The notes beneath the pieces were generated by a model. It worked only from the letters and a program-made list of their open reading frames with translations, made no database searches and was not told the DNA's origin. Shown piece after piece: positions 36,171 through 44,516 of a stretch of DNA of 47,460 nt; the stretch's first letter is position 1, and each line of letters opens with the position of its first letter. The stretch is taken from NCBI GenBank assembly GCA_016782865.1, contig JADHXR010000041.1:1-47460 (forward strand), given 5' to 3'. Source of the stretch: Phycisphaerae bacterium (GTDB lineage: Bacteria; Planctomycetota; Phycisphaerae; Sedimentisphaerales; Anaerobacaceae). Both the position numbers and the translations under genes were made by a program.

Positions 36171-36536
36171 ATAACGACCTCACTTTCCTGTTCATCGGCG
36201 GCTACGGACTCGGGGGCAAATCAGATTTTAACTGGCTTCGTTTTGCACAATCAGGCCTCCGGAAATTGGCTTTGTTTTGCATAATAGCATACATCCGCAA
36301 GGTAGGCAACCCCACTGCCTATCGAGCCATTAGCGTTGTAAGCATTTTTTCTCGAATTCACGGACCGAATCAAAGTGAGACTGTCTTATTGGCTGCTCTG
36401 TCATGTTCTCACCACCGTATTTGGCGATCGTGAATTCATATTCTATACTTAAGGGTAGGAGGGTAGAGATGTCTGTGCGGTTCCTGCGTGCCCATTGCGT
36501 ATGCGCAGGCAGTTTGCATTCTGAGGAGTCGGGGTA
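36171..36536. other. Divergent region between M23 gene and pseudopilin; short direct repeat
   Basis: ACTGGCTTCGTTTTGCACAA (36231-36250) and ATTGGCTTTGTTTTGCATAA (36265-36284) are direct repeats differing at three C/T positions, 34 bp apart. The remainder (about 36290-36530) must hold the promoters of both divergent genes, but I cannot pick them with confidence. No gene is supported. Confidence 0.5.
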
Positions 36537-36974
36537 ATGATTAATAAGGGTGGTTTCACATTGATAGAGATCCTGGTTGTCGTGGTGCTCTTGGGCATCT
36601 TGGCAGTGGTTGTTGTCCCTTACATTTCGGGAGCCGGCGTAGAAACCAGGACTACAGCTCTGGCAACCGATCTTCGTAGAGTGCGTTCCCAGATAGAACT
36701 CTACAAGTTCCACCACAACGACCAACCTCCTGCAGCAACAGGCGAAAACCCCGCCGATTTCCTGCGCAGAATGACAACTCAGACCGATGCTAACGGGGAC
36801 CCAGGTGTTGACTTTGCCCCTTACCTGCAGAGTCTTCCTGTCAATCCCTTCAACGACTTGGCGACAGTCCGCATAGACGGCGCCGCTGCCGGCGCAAGCG
36901 CTGATGGCTGGAGATTCGACACGATAACCGGGGCTTTCCAGGCGGATGATTCTCCCGGGCACGCTGCGTTTTGA
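36537..36974 (+). CDS. Type II secretion pseudopilin (GspG-like)
   Basis: This is a 145-residue secreted pilin-like protein. The prepilin peptidase site is at the start, KGG|FTLIEILVVVVLLGILAV, with the Glu at +5 and a hydrophobic helix. The C-terminal globular part (DLRRVRSQIELYKFHHNDQP, YLQSLPVNPFNDL, DGWRFDTITGAFQADD) follows the major pseudopilin pattern, including the 'P-NPF' loop. GspG has 140-150 residues, as here. Other type II secretion genes are absent, so it is a stand-alone pseudopilin, common in Planctomycetota. The ribosome site is GAGGAGTCGGGGTA. Confidence 0.82.
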   Translation: MINKGGFTLIEILVVVVLLGILAVVVVPYISGAGVETRTTALATDLRRVRSQIELYKFHHNDQPPAATGENPADFLRRMTTQTDANGDPGVDFAPYLQSLPVNPFNDLATVRIDGAAAGASADGWRFDTITGAFQADDSPGHAAF

Positions 36975-37125
36975 CGCTCCTGTTGGCCTCGTCGGCCAGA
37001 CCTTGCTGCAGGACAGTTATCTTCCCAAAAGTCCAGATAAGGGCAAAAGTACCCCTTGTCATATTTGCATTTCTAAACCGCCTCGAAACACCCCTTAGAC
37101 TGCAGAATTTTGAGGGTAGTTTCAG

Positions 37126-37416
37126 TTAACTGTCCACGTTCAAGCAACTCGGACTTGCCGGCTTTTCCTTTGGCTCTGCCTCTTGGTCTTTCGCCGCCGT
37201 TTCATAGCGCAGTTTCTCGATCAAGTCCTTGATCTTGATTTTGGCCTGCTCAGAAAGTGTCGGCCAAGCCTTGACAAGCTCTCTCAATTCGGGGTATACT
37301 TGCATCGTTTTATCCAAGCTGGTGGACAGGACAGAACTTGTGTTGTCTGTAAGCTCTTTATTAACAAGGACTTTGGATTTACCGCTGAGGGGTTCGACTT
37401 CCCTATGGGGTATTCT
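37126..37416 (-). pseudogene. C-terminal tail of a lost gene (tentatively a site-specific recombinase)
   Basis: The minus-strand frame, open from a TAA, reads RIPHREVEPLSGKSKVL, NKELTDNTSSVLSTSLDK, PELRELVKAWPTLSEQ and KIKIKDLIEKL before the stop. The only candidate start is a TTG at 37317 with no ribosome site. The combination of a 'VEPLSGKSKVL' linker and a 'P-L--(V/I)--AWP-L' ending reminds me of the tails of planctomycete integrase genes. The catalytic domain, which should lie further to the right on this strand, is replaced by tadA sequence on the opposite strand. Small complete protein is the alternative. Confidence 0.35.
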
Positions 37417-37447
37417 TTATTGATTATTGACAATTGACTATTTCGCA

Positions 37448-37930
37448 ATGTGCAACGTCAAAGAAGATCAGCGGTTCATGCGGGCGGCCATAGACACTGC
37501 CGAGATCGCTGAGGAAAACGGCGATGTCCCCATCGGGGCGGTTATCGTTTACGAAAACCGCATAATCGCCCGGGCGTACAACCAGCGAGAGCAGTTGGTC
37601 GACCCGACCGCACACGCCGAAATAATCGCTCTGACGCAGGCCGCGGCGTCCTTCGAAAACTGGCGGTTGCACGGCTGTACGATTTACGTTACCTTGGAGC
37701 CGTGTCCAATGTGTGCCGGGGCGCTCGTGCTGGCCAGGCTTGACCGATTGGTTTTCGGCTGCGAAGACCCAAAGACCGGCGCATGCGGCAGTTTGTACAA
37801 TATAGTCGATGACAAAAGGCTGAATCACAGACTGAGTGTGGCTTCGGGCGTCCTCGCCGAAGAATGCAGTGAGCAGTTACAAAGCTTCTTCCAGAAGAAA
37901 AGGATCCAAAACAACAAAACTAAGAACTAA
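37448..37930 (+). CDS. tadA: tRNA-specific adenosine deaminase
   Basis: TadA converts A34 to inosine in the tRNA-Arg(ACG) wobble position. From ATG 37448 it has 160 residues, the family length. Zinc and catalytic residues are His56 and Glu58 in TAHAEII and Cys86/Cys89 in LEPCPMCAGA; the RLVFGCEDPKTGACGSLYN segment is also typical of TadA rather than cytosine or guanine deaminases. A TTG seven codons upstream is less likely. The extreme C-terminus (KKRIQNNKTKN) is encoded by a short AACTAAGAAC-type repeat just before tRNA-Ser. Confidence 0.9.
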   Translation: MCNVKEDQRFMRAAIDTAEIAEENGDVPIGAVIVYENRIIARAYNQREQLVDPTAHAEIIALTQAAASFENWRLHGCTIYVTLEPCPMCAGALVLARLDRLVFGCEDPKTGACGSLYNIVDDKRLNHRLSVASGVLAEECSEQLQSFFQKKRIQNNKTKN

Positions 37931-37958
37931 GAACCAAAAACTAAGAACTGTATCTTCC

Positions 37959-38045
37959 GGAGAGGTGTCCGAGTGGCTTAAGGAGCAGCCTTGGAAAGGC
38001 TGTGTAGGGCTTGCCCTACCGGGGGTTCGAATCCCCCCCTCTCCG
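37959..38045 (+). tRNA. tRNA-Ser (anticodon GGA)
   Basis: The acceptor stem is GGAGAGG/CCTCTCC with discriminator G. The anticodon loop is TTGGAAA between AGCC... and GGCT..., giving GGA. There is a long class II variable arm (TGTAGGGCTTGCCCTACC, a perfect hairpin) and a T arm GGGGG-TTCGAAT-CCCCC. All are diagnostic of tRNA-Ser. CCA is not encoded. It lies 28 bp after tadA. Confidence 0.95.
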
Positions 38046-38148
38046 TTCTTCTTTGAGTGGGTTCTGTAACTGCTTAGAAGTGAGTAGTTTGCGGAAGTGC
38101 TTGTCGGAAATGGGTGCCTGACTGTCCTGAAACTGTCCTACTTTCTGT

Positions 38149-38319
38149 GCTTGTCAAGCCAAAATAGGACCACTGTAGGATAGCAGAATACACCGTAAAG
38201 GCTCTCTGAAAAGTTCATGAATGGGACAGTTTGCGCTTGTCAAGCCAAGATAGGACCGCTGGAAGATGGCAGAATACACCGCAAGGGCTCTTTGAAAAGT
38301 TCATGAATGGGACAGTTTT
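38149..38319. repeat. Tandem direct repeat (two units of about 84 bp) containing dispersed repeat A
   Basis: Unit 1 spans 38149-38232 and unit 2 spans 38235-38319. Both begin GCTTGTCAAGCCAA and contain TAGGACC, GCAGAATACACCG, and GAAAAGTTCATGAATGGGAC. They differ at about ten positions. Read on the minus strand the left half is the same sequence as dispersed repeat A (25333, 39783, 40137). The array ends 29 bp before the presumed left end of the insertion sequence. Confidence 0.8.
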
Positions 38320-38347
38320 GGCCAGCTTGTGATCTTGATGCTGATCA

Positions 38348-39749
38348 ATTTACCCGGTACCAGGTAGACTATTCTCGGGCCATTCACTCAACGAGAGATC
38401 TTCTCCGTGTTTGGCAAGAGCAGGGGGGTGACACAACATAAAGACTACGCAACGCTCTTCAGGCGATAGCCAGTGACTCTTGTTTCTCGGAACAGATGTT
38501 GTTGAATGTTGCCCGGAACAGTTTTTGAATCACGCTGCGGTTTCTTTGGCTTCCTGTCGTAATAAACATCATCAGGTCGAAGTCCATCCAATGTCATGTG
38601 TGGACGCCAGGTGTTATACCAATCCTCGAACTCTTCACACAACGTAGCCAGATGATCGAAGCCCCTAATGAATGATACACATTTCAGCCATTCGTACTTC
38701 AAGGTCTTGATGACTCTTTCTGTGACAGAAATTGAACCATGTTTGCCTATTGCTCCCAGACGCGGTTTTATGTTCAAGCTGTCCAGTATTTCTGCAAAGA
38801 CGTCTCCTGTGAACACACTGCCATGATCCGAAATGATGTGTTTAGGTGGTCCATGTTTTTCAATGGCACCCTCCAAAGCATTGTTGATCCATCCGGCATT
38901 GCGCCCTTCAAGTGGAATAGCAGCCATTACTTTGCGGGAGAAATGGTCAATCACAACACAAACGTGAATGGGCCATTGTCCCCAACAGAAAAGCTCCGTG
39001 GTGTCAATAGACCAAACATGATTTGGGTACCAGGCAGGAATTGATCTGGCCTCCGTCTTCTCTTCCGTTTTCGTAGATGCAACGGGCAATCCATCAGGCT
39101 TTCGAGGTTTGGGCCTATTGAGGATGTTGCGAACCGTAGAGGCCGAAATGAAGATGTTCAGCAATGCCAGTTGATTGGCAATCCGAACACGTCCCCAATC
39201 AATGTTTGATTTCGTGATTTCCCAGACCAGAACTGCGATTTCCAGGGGTGTTTTGTTGGATGGAATTCGGGTGTGCCTCGTATCATTGACCTGATGGAGC
39301 CAACGGTAAAGAGTGGATCGGGAGATGCCCAGATGCTCTGTCACTTTTCGTCTGGCTATCCCAAAGGTCTCCATATGCCAGAGGATAAACAGTCTCTCTC
39401 GAAGCGTGTATCGCGGCTTTTTCTGTAGCTTTTGAATCCGCTTCTGGAGAATCGACACCTGGGATTCGAGCTGGTAGATCTTGTCTTTCAAAAAGAGGAT
39501 TTCCTTGTCTTTGGTGTCGGCGTCCATGGCAGCAAGGCGTTTTAAGCTCCGTTTCCGAACTGTGCCTGAAAATCGAGCCGCAATTACGACTGCCTTGATG
39601 ATCAGCGATACGGCAAAGGTGGTGATGTCGGGATGCTTGTCCATGATGTCTCTTTAATGCTCCTCCAAGGTATGCGAATACCTTCTTTGAGAGCGTAATT
39701 GTAGCATAAAATGGGCAAAACTGCCATCGGGAGGTTCAGCGGTGTAAAT
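38348..39749 (-). mobile_element. Insertion sequence with rve-type transposase (ends tentative)
   Basis: A single transposase gene on the minus strand is flanked by non-coding margins. Tentative ends are ATTTACCCGGTACC at 38348 and its imperfect complement GGTTCAGCGGTGTAAAT ending at 39749; only ATTTAC and a few further bases pair, and I found no clear target-site duplication. Repeats of family A lie within 40 bp of both ends. The boundaries need comparison with other copies. Confidence 0.5.
38445..39644 (-). CDS. DDE transposase, IS3/IS481-like (rve integrase core)
   Basis: This 399-residue protein has a coiled-coil-like N-terminal segment (KDKIYQLESQVSILQKRIQK, residues about 48-70), a helix-turn-helix (RKVTEHLGISRSTLYRWL), and an rve core: VWSIDTTELFCWG (first Asp), HIISDHGSVFTGDVF (second Asp) and VTERVIKTLKYEWL (Glu). 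It ends with a WYNTWRPHMTLDGLRPDDVY motif typical of integrase-core transposases. All three catalytic residues are present and the frame is intact, so it may still be active. It is one ORF, unlike the two-frame orfAB of classic IS3. Confidence 0.88.
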   Translation of the reverse strand: MDKHPDITTFAVSLIIKAVVIAARFSGTVRKRSLKRLAAMDADTKDKEILFLKDKIYQLESQVSILQKRIQKLQKKPRYTLRERLFILWHMETFGIARRKVTEHLGISRSTLYRWLHQVNDTRHTRIPSNKTPLEIAVLVWEITKSNIDWGRVRIANQLALLNIFISASTVRNILNRPKPRKPDGLPVASTKTEEKTEARSIPAWYPNHVWSIDTTELFCWGQWPIHVCVVIDHFSRKVMAAIPLEGRNAGWINNALEGAIEKHGPPKHIISDHGSVFTGDVFAEILDSLNIKPRLGAIGKHGSISVTERVIKTLKYEWLKCVSFIRGFDHLATLCEEFEDWYNTWRPHMTLDGLRPDDVYYDRKPKKPQRDSKTVPGNIQQHLFRETRVTGYRLKSVA

Positions 39750-39782
39750 GCTTGTTATCTATAACGTTAGATGAGATGTCAC

Positions 39783-39811
39783 GGTGGTCCTATTGGCCCT
39801 TGACAAGCGCA
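39783..39811 (+). repeat. Dispersed repeat A, copy to the right of the insertion sequence
   Basis: GGTGGTCCTATTGGCCCTTG followed by ACAAGCGCA; it matches the complement of the repeat at 38149-38319 across the core GGTCCTAT...CTTGACAAGCGCA. The repeats on the two sides of the insertion sequence are in opposite orientation. Confidence 0.6.
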
Positions 39812-39896
39812 TCTGTTCCTTCTAGCGTAGTGGAGTCCCTCGAAGCCAACGCAAACAGAGCGCCGTCTTCTGAGAGTGTAGAGTGCCAGAATTCTT

Positions 39897-40076
39897 CGAA
39901 AAGTCACTTCTTTTAGGAGCTGAAGAACCCCGCGATCTCCAAGTGACATTATGTCTCCAAAATGTCTCCGCGCATACCAATTTTGCCCGAAGCGAGTCCG
40001 AAAAAATGTCCTTCTTTTGCTGAAATGGGCAATTTGCGTGTGAAAAATAGTACGCGATCGTCTTCAATGTACGGGT
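39897..40076 (+). repeat. Dispersed repeat B, copy 1
   Basis: The unit starts CGAAAAGTCACTTCTTTTAG and includes CCAAAATGTCTCC and GCTGAAATG...TTCAATGT. The second copy, at 46868-47040, has the same order of blocks (CGAAAAGTCACCTATTTCAG, CCAAAATGTCTCC, GGCTGAAAAATG, TTCAATGTG). The whole gap 39750-40238 has no gene I can support; it is a patchwork of repeats A and B. Confidence 0.6.
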
Positions 40077-40136
40077 GAACTGTCACGAAGATCAGCCCTT
40101 CTTTAGGATACACGTGTTGGAAATCAGTTGCTCTGC

Positions 40137-40170
40137 GGTGGTCCCATCTTGCCTTAACAAGTACACCTGG
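40137..40170 (+). repeat. Dispersed repeat A, diverged copy
   Basis: GGTGGTCCCATCTTGCCTTA followed by ACAAGTACACCTGG. It aligns with copy 1 at 25333 with a few substitutions and is the most diverged member. Confidence 0.5.
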
Positions 40171-40238
40171 ATCCCATCCCACTAACATTCAAGGCGATTC
40201 TGCGGGAGCAGCAGCTACGGTCTACGAAATCACTGTTC

Positions 40239-41204
40239 TCAACCCCGTCGACGAGGCGCTAAAGACCCGCCAGTCCCGCCGGTCCGGAAGCTCTCCAGCA
40301 CAGCACGCACCTTGGCAAGCTGAATGGCGACTTCAGTATATTCATCTCTGCCAGCGTGGTGTTCCACGCTGTAGGAGCCTGGATAGCCGGCGTTCCACAG
40401 ATTCGACAGCTTCTCAACCAGCGGGCCTTCCACGATATTCCAAGCAATATGGGTATGACAGGTGTATGGGGCGGACTCACGGTCTGCCAAGTCCTTCTCC
40501 TCTTGGGTACCTGTCCATCCCCCAATATGAACGGAAATTCCAAAGCCGGGGTGATCCACTGCTTTAATGAGCTTTTTCATAGTGGGCCAGTAATCCTCCG
40601 GTCCCCAATGACTTTCAGCTCCCGTCTTGAACCCGTGGTCATATGCAAATTGCGCATACTCTTTGTACCGCTTGACAACGTGGTCAAACTGCTCGTTCGT
40701 AAATTCCCTTGCTGACCGATCTTTGCCGGCGCCGGCATCGATTCGCACGAACCGCGCACCCAGTACACTGGCCGCCTTGAGATGCGCCATTGCATTTTCA
40801 TAGTACGTCTGTCGCCGTGCGGGATTGTCGTCCCAGACTTGAGCAGAGTCAACGCACAAATCGGCCAGCACCATCTCGCGTTCGTCCAGCGCATCCTTCA
40901 CTTTCCTCAAAAAACTGTCTTCTAGAGTTGGAAGAAAGCCCCTCGGGCCGGTGGACCAGATATCCGCGGCGTTAAGCTTGTATCGGTACTTGCAGGTTTC
41001 CAGGTATCCGAAGACGCTCATTCTGCCATCAGCCAGGAGGTTCCGGAAAGAGTAAGAAAGGATTGAGATTTTCATCGGTCCCTTGGACGGACCCGTCACT
41101 CCAGATTGTGACGCTTGCCCGGTTGTGACCGGGCCAGACGCCATGGCCACAGCAGCACCAACAGTGGATCCAATAAACCCGCGACGATTCATGTTTGTTG
41201 TCAT
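40239..41204 (-). CDS. Tat-exported sugar phosphate isomerase/epimerase-like TIM-barrel protein
   Basis: The protein has 321 residues from ATG 41204, preceded by AGGAGATGTCAA. Residues 5-30 are a twin-arginine signal (MNRRGFIGSTVGAAVAMASG). The mature part is an AP-endonuclease-2/xylose-isomerase-like barrel: MKISILSYSFRNLL, LNAADIWSTG, VLADLCVDSA, GARFVRIDAGAG, KTGAESHWG and YSVEHHAGRDEY hold the usual Asp, Glu and His metal ligands. Members epimerise or isomerise sugars or inositols with a divalent metal. A longer frame to 41426 would overlap the next gene and place 74 basic residues before the Tat signal; I reject it. It is 124 bp downstream of the ceramidase-like gene on the same strand. 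Confidence 0.8.
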   Translation of the reverse strand: MTTNMNRRGFIGSTVGAAVAMASGPVTTGQASQSGVTGPSKGPMKISILSYSFRNLLADGRMSVFGYLETCKYRYKLNAADIWSTGPRGFLPTLEDSFLRKVKDALDEREMVLADLCVDSAQVWDDNPARRQTYYENAMAHLKAASVLGARFVRIDAGAGKDRSAREFTNEQFDHVVKRYKEYAQFAYDHGFKTGAESHWGPEDYWPTMKKLIKAVDHPGFGISVHIGGWTGTQEEKDLADRESAPYTCHTHIAWNIVEGPLVEKLSNLWNAGYPGSYSVEHHAGRDEYTEVAIQLAKVRAVLESFRTGGTGGSLAPRRRG

Positions 41205-41328
41205 TTGACATCTCCTAATTGGTATTTGAACGAACGGATCGTTTTCTGATATACCTTCGCGAATCCTTATACGGATCGTCCTGATACCTCGTAGACGGCG
41301 TTTCTTCGGATTGCTCACAGTAGTCGGG

Positions 41329-42618
41329 TCACAGTTCATGAAGCATCGCGATGGCCTTCTTGATGACTGTCTCTGCCGCTTGAGGTGCAAAGGGACTGCT
41401 CTTGATCTCGTACCCCCCTTCGACATACAGATGCTTTGGTGCGAGGTAGCCGGCCTCGCCGTTGCAGTGCGTAATCACGAAAGTATGCTTGTACGGGGAA
41501 CCAGCTTTGATCGCCATGCCGATTTCCGTCAGGACTTCGCCGCCCAGCCCAACAAAACAGGTCTCGCCCACTCGTGCGACGGTAATGTTGAGTGGGGTAG
41601 ACGGGCAATCTTCAGCGATAGTAAGTTCGCCCTTCCCTTTGCCGGGAAGTCTGAGCGTGACAAAGGCCGTTCCGATCTCTCCCGAAGCCACCTCTGCGTC
41701 AATATCACGAAGCACGTGAACCACTTCCTCGCCCAACATCGTTCCCAATAGTATGGGTTCGGGGATCCACCCCTGTTCGGTATTAAATCCCGTCAGCCCT
41801 TTGTACCAGGGATTTATATCCCCGGATGCTCCGGCGAATCCTGGAGCAATCGCATCGTGGCCTAGAATTCTTTCGATAAACTGCTCGGCAAGTCCAAGGA
41901 CATCTCCGCTAACAGTGTAGTTCTTACTGCCCAAACAGGTGGCATGGATCGCATAATCGAAAAGTGTCGCGACGATTCGACCATCGGATCTTGTCACCTT
42001 CATGACCAAGACCTCCTTGTCTGTAACGCCGTACGTGTTTCGTCCGAGCCTTATGGAGCTGTTTCCCGACGTGTCGAACACAAGCTGGCGACGATTCGAA
42101 CCAATCGGCGAGTGTCCGGCCGCTGTGCCGATGCGGACAGGCTTCATCTCGCTCAGGGCTTTGCCAACAATCTCTACCAGCTTGCCCTTCAGATTCTTTG
42201 TGTATTCGACGTTGTTCGGGTGTCCATTTTCCTCATCCATTGTCGGAGCCGGCCCGGCGTGAGTATGTATGCCGGTGAGGAAAAGCTCTGAAGGATCGAG
42301 TTCAAATTCCTTCAAGAGAACCTTGCCGATATGCTCAGAGGTTTCGCTGTAGAAACCTATCAGATCGGTTGAAACCAGAACGAGCTTTTTCTTGCTGTTG
42401 TCGAAGACAATAACGCGAGCAGACAGTTGATCGTGGACGCCCTGCGACAGTCCTTTTCGGCCGGCATAGCCCGACATCTGGACAGGTTCTTGTGGTGTAA
42501 TGTCAACCTTCGCGGTGCCGGCACGCAGAAGAGATGAATTTTCCCCGGACACCACAACAGAGGTTGTCATGACAATACACACAAGAAGGACTGCGACTAT
42601 TGAACCTATTCGCCTCAT
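41329..42618 (-). CDS. Neutral/alkaline ceramidase-like exported protein
   Basis: This 429-residue protein has a signal peptide (SIVAVLLVCIVMTTSVVVSG). The mature part matches the N-terminal catalytic domain of neutral ceramidases: LLRAGTAKVDITPQEP, VIVFDNSKKKLVLVSTDLIG, GIHTHAGPAPTMDEENGHPN (zinc His), DYAIHATCLG, FAGASGDINPW, and EVLTEIGMAIKAGSP. The true ceramidases have about 650-700 residues with a C-terminal Ig domain that is missing here. Short versions like this are frequent in planctomycete polysaccharide loci, where the substrate is unknown. It lies between the sulfatase and the isomerase, all on the minus strand, likely one operon. Confidence 0.8.
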   Translation of the reverse strand: MRRIGSIVAVLLVCIVMTTSVVVSGENSSLLRAGTAKVDITPQEPVQMSGYAGRKGLSQGVHDQLSARVIVFDNSKKKLVLVSTDLIGFYSETSEHIGKVLLKEFELDPSELFLTGIHTHAGPAPTMDEENGHPNNVEYTKNLKGKLVEIVGKALSEMKPVRIGTAAGHSPIGSNRRQLVFDTSGNSSIRLGRNTYGVTDKEVLVMKVTRSDGRIVATLFDYAIHATCLGSKNYTVSGDVLGLAEQFIERILGHDAIAPGFAGASGDINPWYKGLTGFNTEQGWIPEPILLGTMLGEEVVHVLRDIDAEVASGEIGTAFVTLRLPGKGKGELTIAEDCPSTPLNITVARVGETCFVGLGGEVLTEIGMAIKAGSPYKHTFVITHCNGEAGYLAPKHLYVEGGYEIKSSPFAPQAAETVIKKAIAMLHEL

Positions 42619-42671
42619 TATAGCTGGTCTTTCAAAGAAACCTTGTCGCTTTCAAAAGACTATTGCTCCAA

Positions 42672-44126
42672 TCAGGGTCGTGCAGCTTTCCAGCCTGATT
42701 TTAGGAGCGTGCTCAACTCGCCCACGACTTCAGAATATTGCGGGTCTTTGGCCAGATTGTTGAACTCGCCGGGATCGTTCTTGTGATCGTACAGCTCAGC
42801 GTGCTCTGGATCACCCCATTCAGCATAGCGCCACCTTTCTGTGCGCAAACTATGGTTCCTATCGCTCTGACTGGTAAAGGCAGCCTTCTTCCACGACCGG
42901 TCGGGGTCCTGCAATACCGGCCGCATGCTGGTCCCTTCGAGCCCCTCTGGCACATCTAGCCCCGCCAAATCAGCAAGCGTGGGATACATATCTATCAGTT
43001 CAACCATACGATTGCAGACTCTGCCGGTCTGCGCCGCGCCGGGCGCAGCTATCACCAGCGGCACACGCGCAGCATTCTCGAAGAGCGTATATTTGCGAAA
43101 CAGAAAGTGCTCACCCATATGCATCCCGTGATCCCCCCAAAGACAAATGATTGTCTTATCCTCTCTGCCAGCTTGCTTCAAGGCGTTCATTATGATCCCA
43201 ACACATGTATCCACATAGGAGATGCACGCATAATACGCGGCGATCACCTGGCGTTTCTCGGCTTTGCTCAACCATCGGTCATCCGTCGTGTTGAAAGCCG
43301 AGTAGTTGTGGGGAACATCAGTCAGATCATTCTCAGGATTATCCGGTAGAGCAATCGCTTTCGGTGGGTACATTTCAAAGTACTCGTCGGGCGCTCTCAA
43401 GTCATAATGCGGCGAATGGAATCCGACCGCCATAAAGAGCGGTTTGTCGGGCCTGGTTCTCAGTTCGGTCGCGACCGCCTGGGCTGTAGCCCCGTCCCGC
43501 TGCTGCTCATCCATCAGGCCGGTAGGTCCCCATTTGAGACTGCGTGCGATGTAGTGATCTTCGGCAAGCCAGTCCGGTCGCTTTGCCTGGGGACGCATCG
43601 CCGACTTTGTCGGTGCCTTGCTTTTTGCCCGCAAAGTCCTGTTCCACATTCGGTCTTCGCGCTGCTGAGCTTGCTCGGCGGCGTCCTTGAAGTAACGCTG
43701 ATGGTGGTGAATTTTCCCACAGATGACCGTCTCATAACCGTTGTCGCGGAAGTACTCAGGCAGCGTGAGCATACCGTCGGGGATTCGCCGTCTCCAGTCG
43801 ACGCTGTTGCCGAACACGCCAAGCGTCTCCGGACGCAGTCCCGTTGAGACCGAAGCTCTCGATGGGTTACAGACGGCAACTTGGCAGTAAGCGTTATTGA
43901 ACACCACGCCGCGTTTGGCAAGTTCGTCTATGTTCGGAGTCTTGACTACGGGATGTCCGTAGCAACCCATCAACGGAGCAATGTCTTCGATTGAGATGAA
44001 GATAATGTCCGGCCTCGTGCTGGAACTCCGTCGTCGCGCGTACGAGTCATCGAGCAAGACCTCCCCACCCAAAACGGTAACTCCTGTGAACATGCCGGCT
44101 CTCTTGAGGAAATCGCGTCGTCTCAT
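42672..44126 (-). CDS. Tat-exported family S1 sulfatase
   Basis: This 484-residue enzyme has a Tat signal (MRRRDFLKRAGMFTGVTVLG). The active-site motif is CNPSRASVSTG at residues 86-96; Cys86 would be oxidised to formylglycine. Metal ligands are visible in DIIFISIEDIAPLMG and in CLWGDHGMHMGEH. The C-terminus ends ELYDHKNDPGEFNNLAKDP, as in iduronate-2-sulfatase-like enzymes. Length and motifs are complete. A separate maturase is needed for formylglycine and is not in the window. The start follows AAAGGATAGACAG. It is the first gene of the minus-strand set and diverges from the CocE/NonD gene. Confidence 0.9.
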   Translation of the reverse strand: MRRRDFLKRAGMFTGVTVLGGEVLLDDSYARRRSSSTRPDIIFISIEDIAPLMGCYGHPVVKTPNIDELAKRGVVFNNAYCQVAVCNPSRASVSTGLRPETLGVFGNSVDWRRRIPDGMLTLPEYFRDNGYETVICGKIHHHQRYFKDAAEQAQQREDRMWNRTLRAKSKAPTKSAMRPQAKRPDWLAEDHYIARSLKWGPTGLMDEQQRDGATAQAVATELRTRPDKPLFMAVGFHSPHYDLRAPDEYFEMYPPKAIALPDNPENDLTDVPHNYSAFNTTDDRWLSKAEKRQVIAAYYACISYVDTCVGIIMNALKQAGREDKTIICLWGDHGMHMGEHFLFRKYTLFENAARVPLVIAAPGAAQTGRVCNRMVELIDMYPTLADLAGLDVPEGLEGTSMRPVLQDPDRSWKKAAFTSQSDRNHSLRTERWRYAEWGDPEHAELYDHKNDPGEFNNLAKDPQYSEVVGELSTLLKSGWKAARP

Positions 44127-44516
44127 AGCTGTCTATCCTTTCAACTCACCGGCCTAGACGGTGGTGAGTGAACACAAGCCCGATTTTCGTATATATCTTC
44201 ATAAACGGCAGCCCTGCACGCCACAATATGTCATTCTACCTGAATGATTTGGATCATTGCAACATCCTTGGTCGTTCAATCGGCTCAAATTACTAAAACC
44301 GCCCTTATATCCAACATTGTGGTACTCTCTCGATACACCTCGACCAGCGATTTCTTGTTACCTGTCCAGACTCGTCCCGAACAGCCGGTCAAATGGTATT
44401 GCCGCACTATGGGGTGTACAGAAAGGCACTGTGAGGTTAACATTAAGGCTTACACGTATGATGATAAAGCGCGTTTTCCATCGATACGTAGTATTGGCAC
44501 TGTAAAGGAGACAGCC
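44127..44516. other. Divergent intergenic region, no gene supported
   Basis: This 390-bp stretch lies between two divergent genes and must carry their promoters. The + strand frame of the CocE gene stays open back to 44244, but that part has no signal peptide, no ribosome site and unusual composition, so I exclude it. I could not choose -35/-10 pairs. Confidence 0.5.

Noticed and set aside
38149..38319. CRISPR array
   Set aside because: Two units of about 84 bp with a 2-bp gap have no spacers, and no cas genes are near. It is a plain tandem duplication.
41205..41426. N-terminal extension of the isomerase gene
   Set aside because: It would overlap the ceramidase-like gene, adds a basic non-homologous stretch before a textbook Tat signal, and the ATG at 41204 has a proper ribosome site.
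44244..44516. Upstream part of the CocE/NonD frame
   Set aside because: The frame is open but the strong AAAGGAGA site and signal peptide fix the start at 44517.
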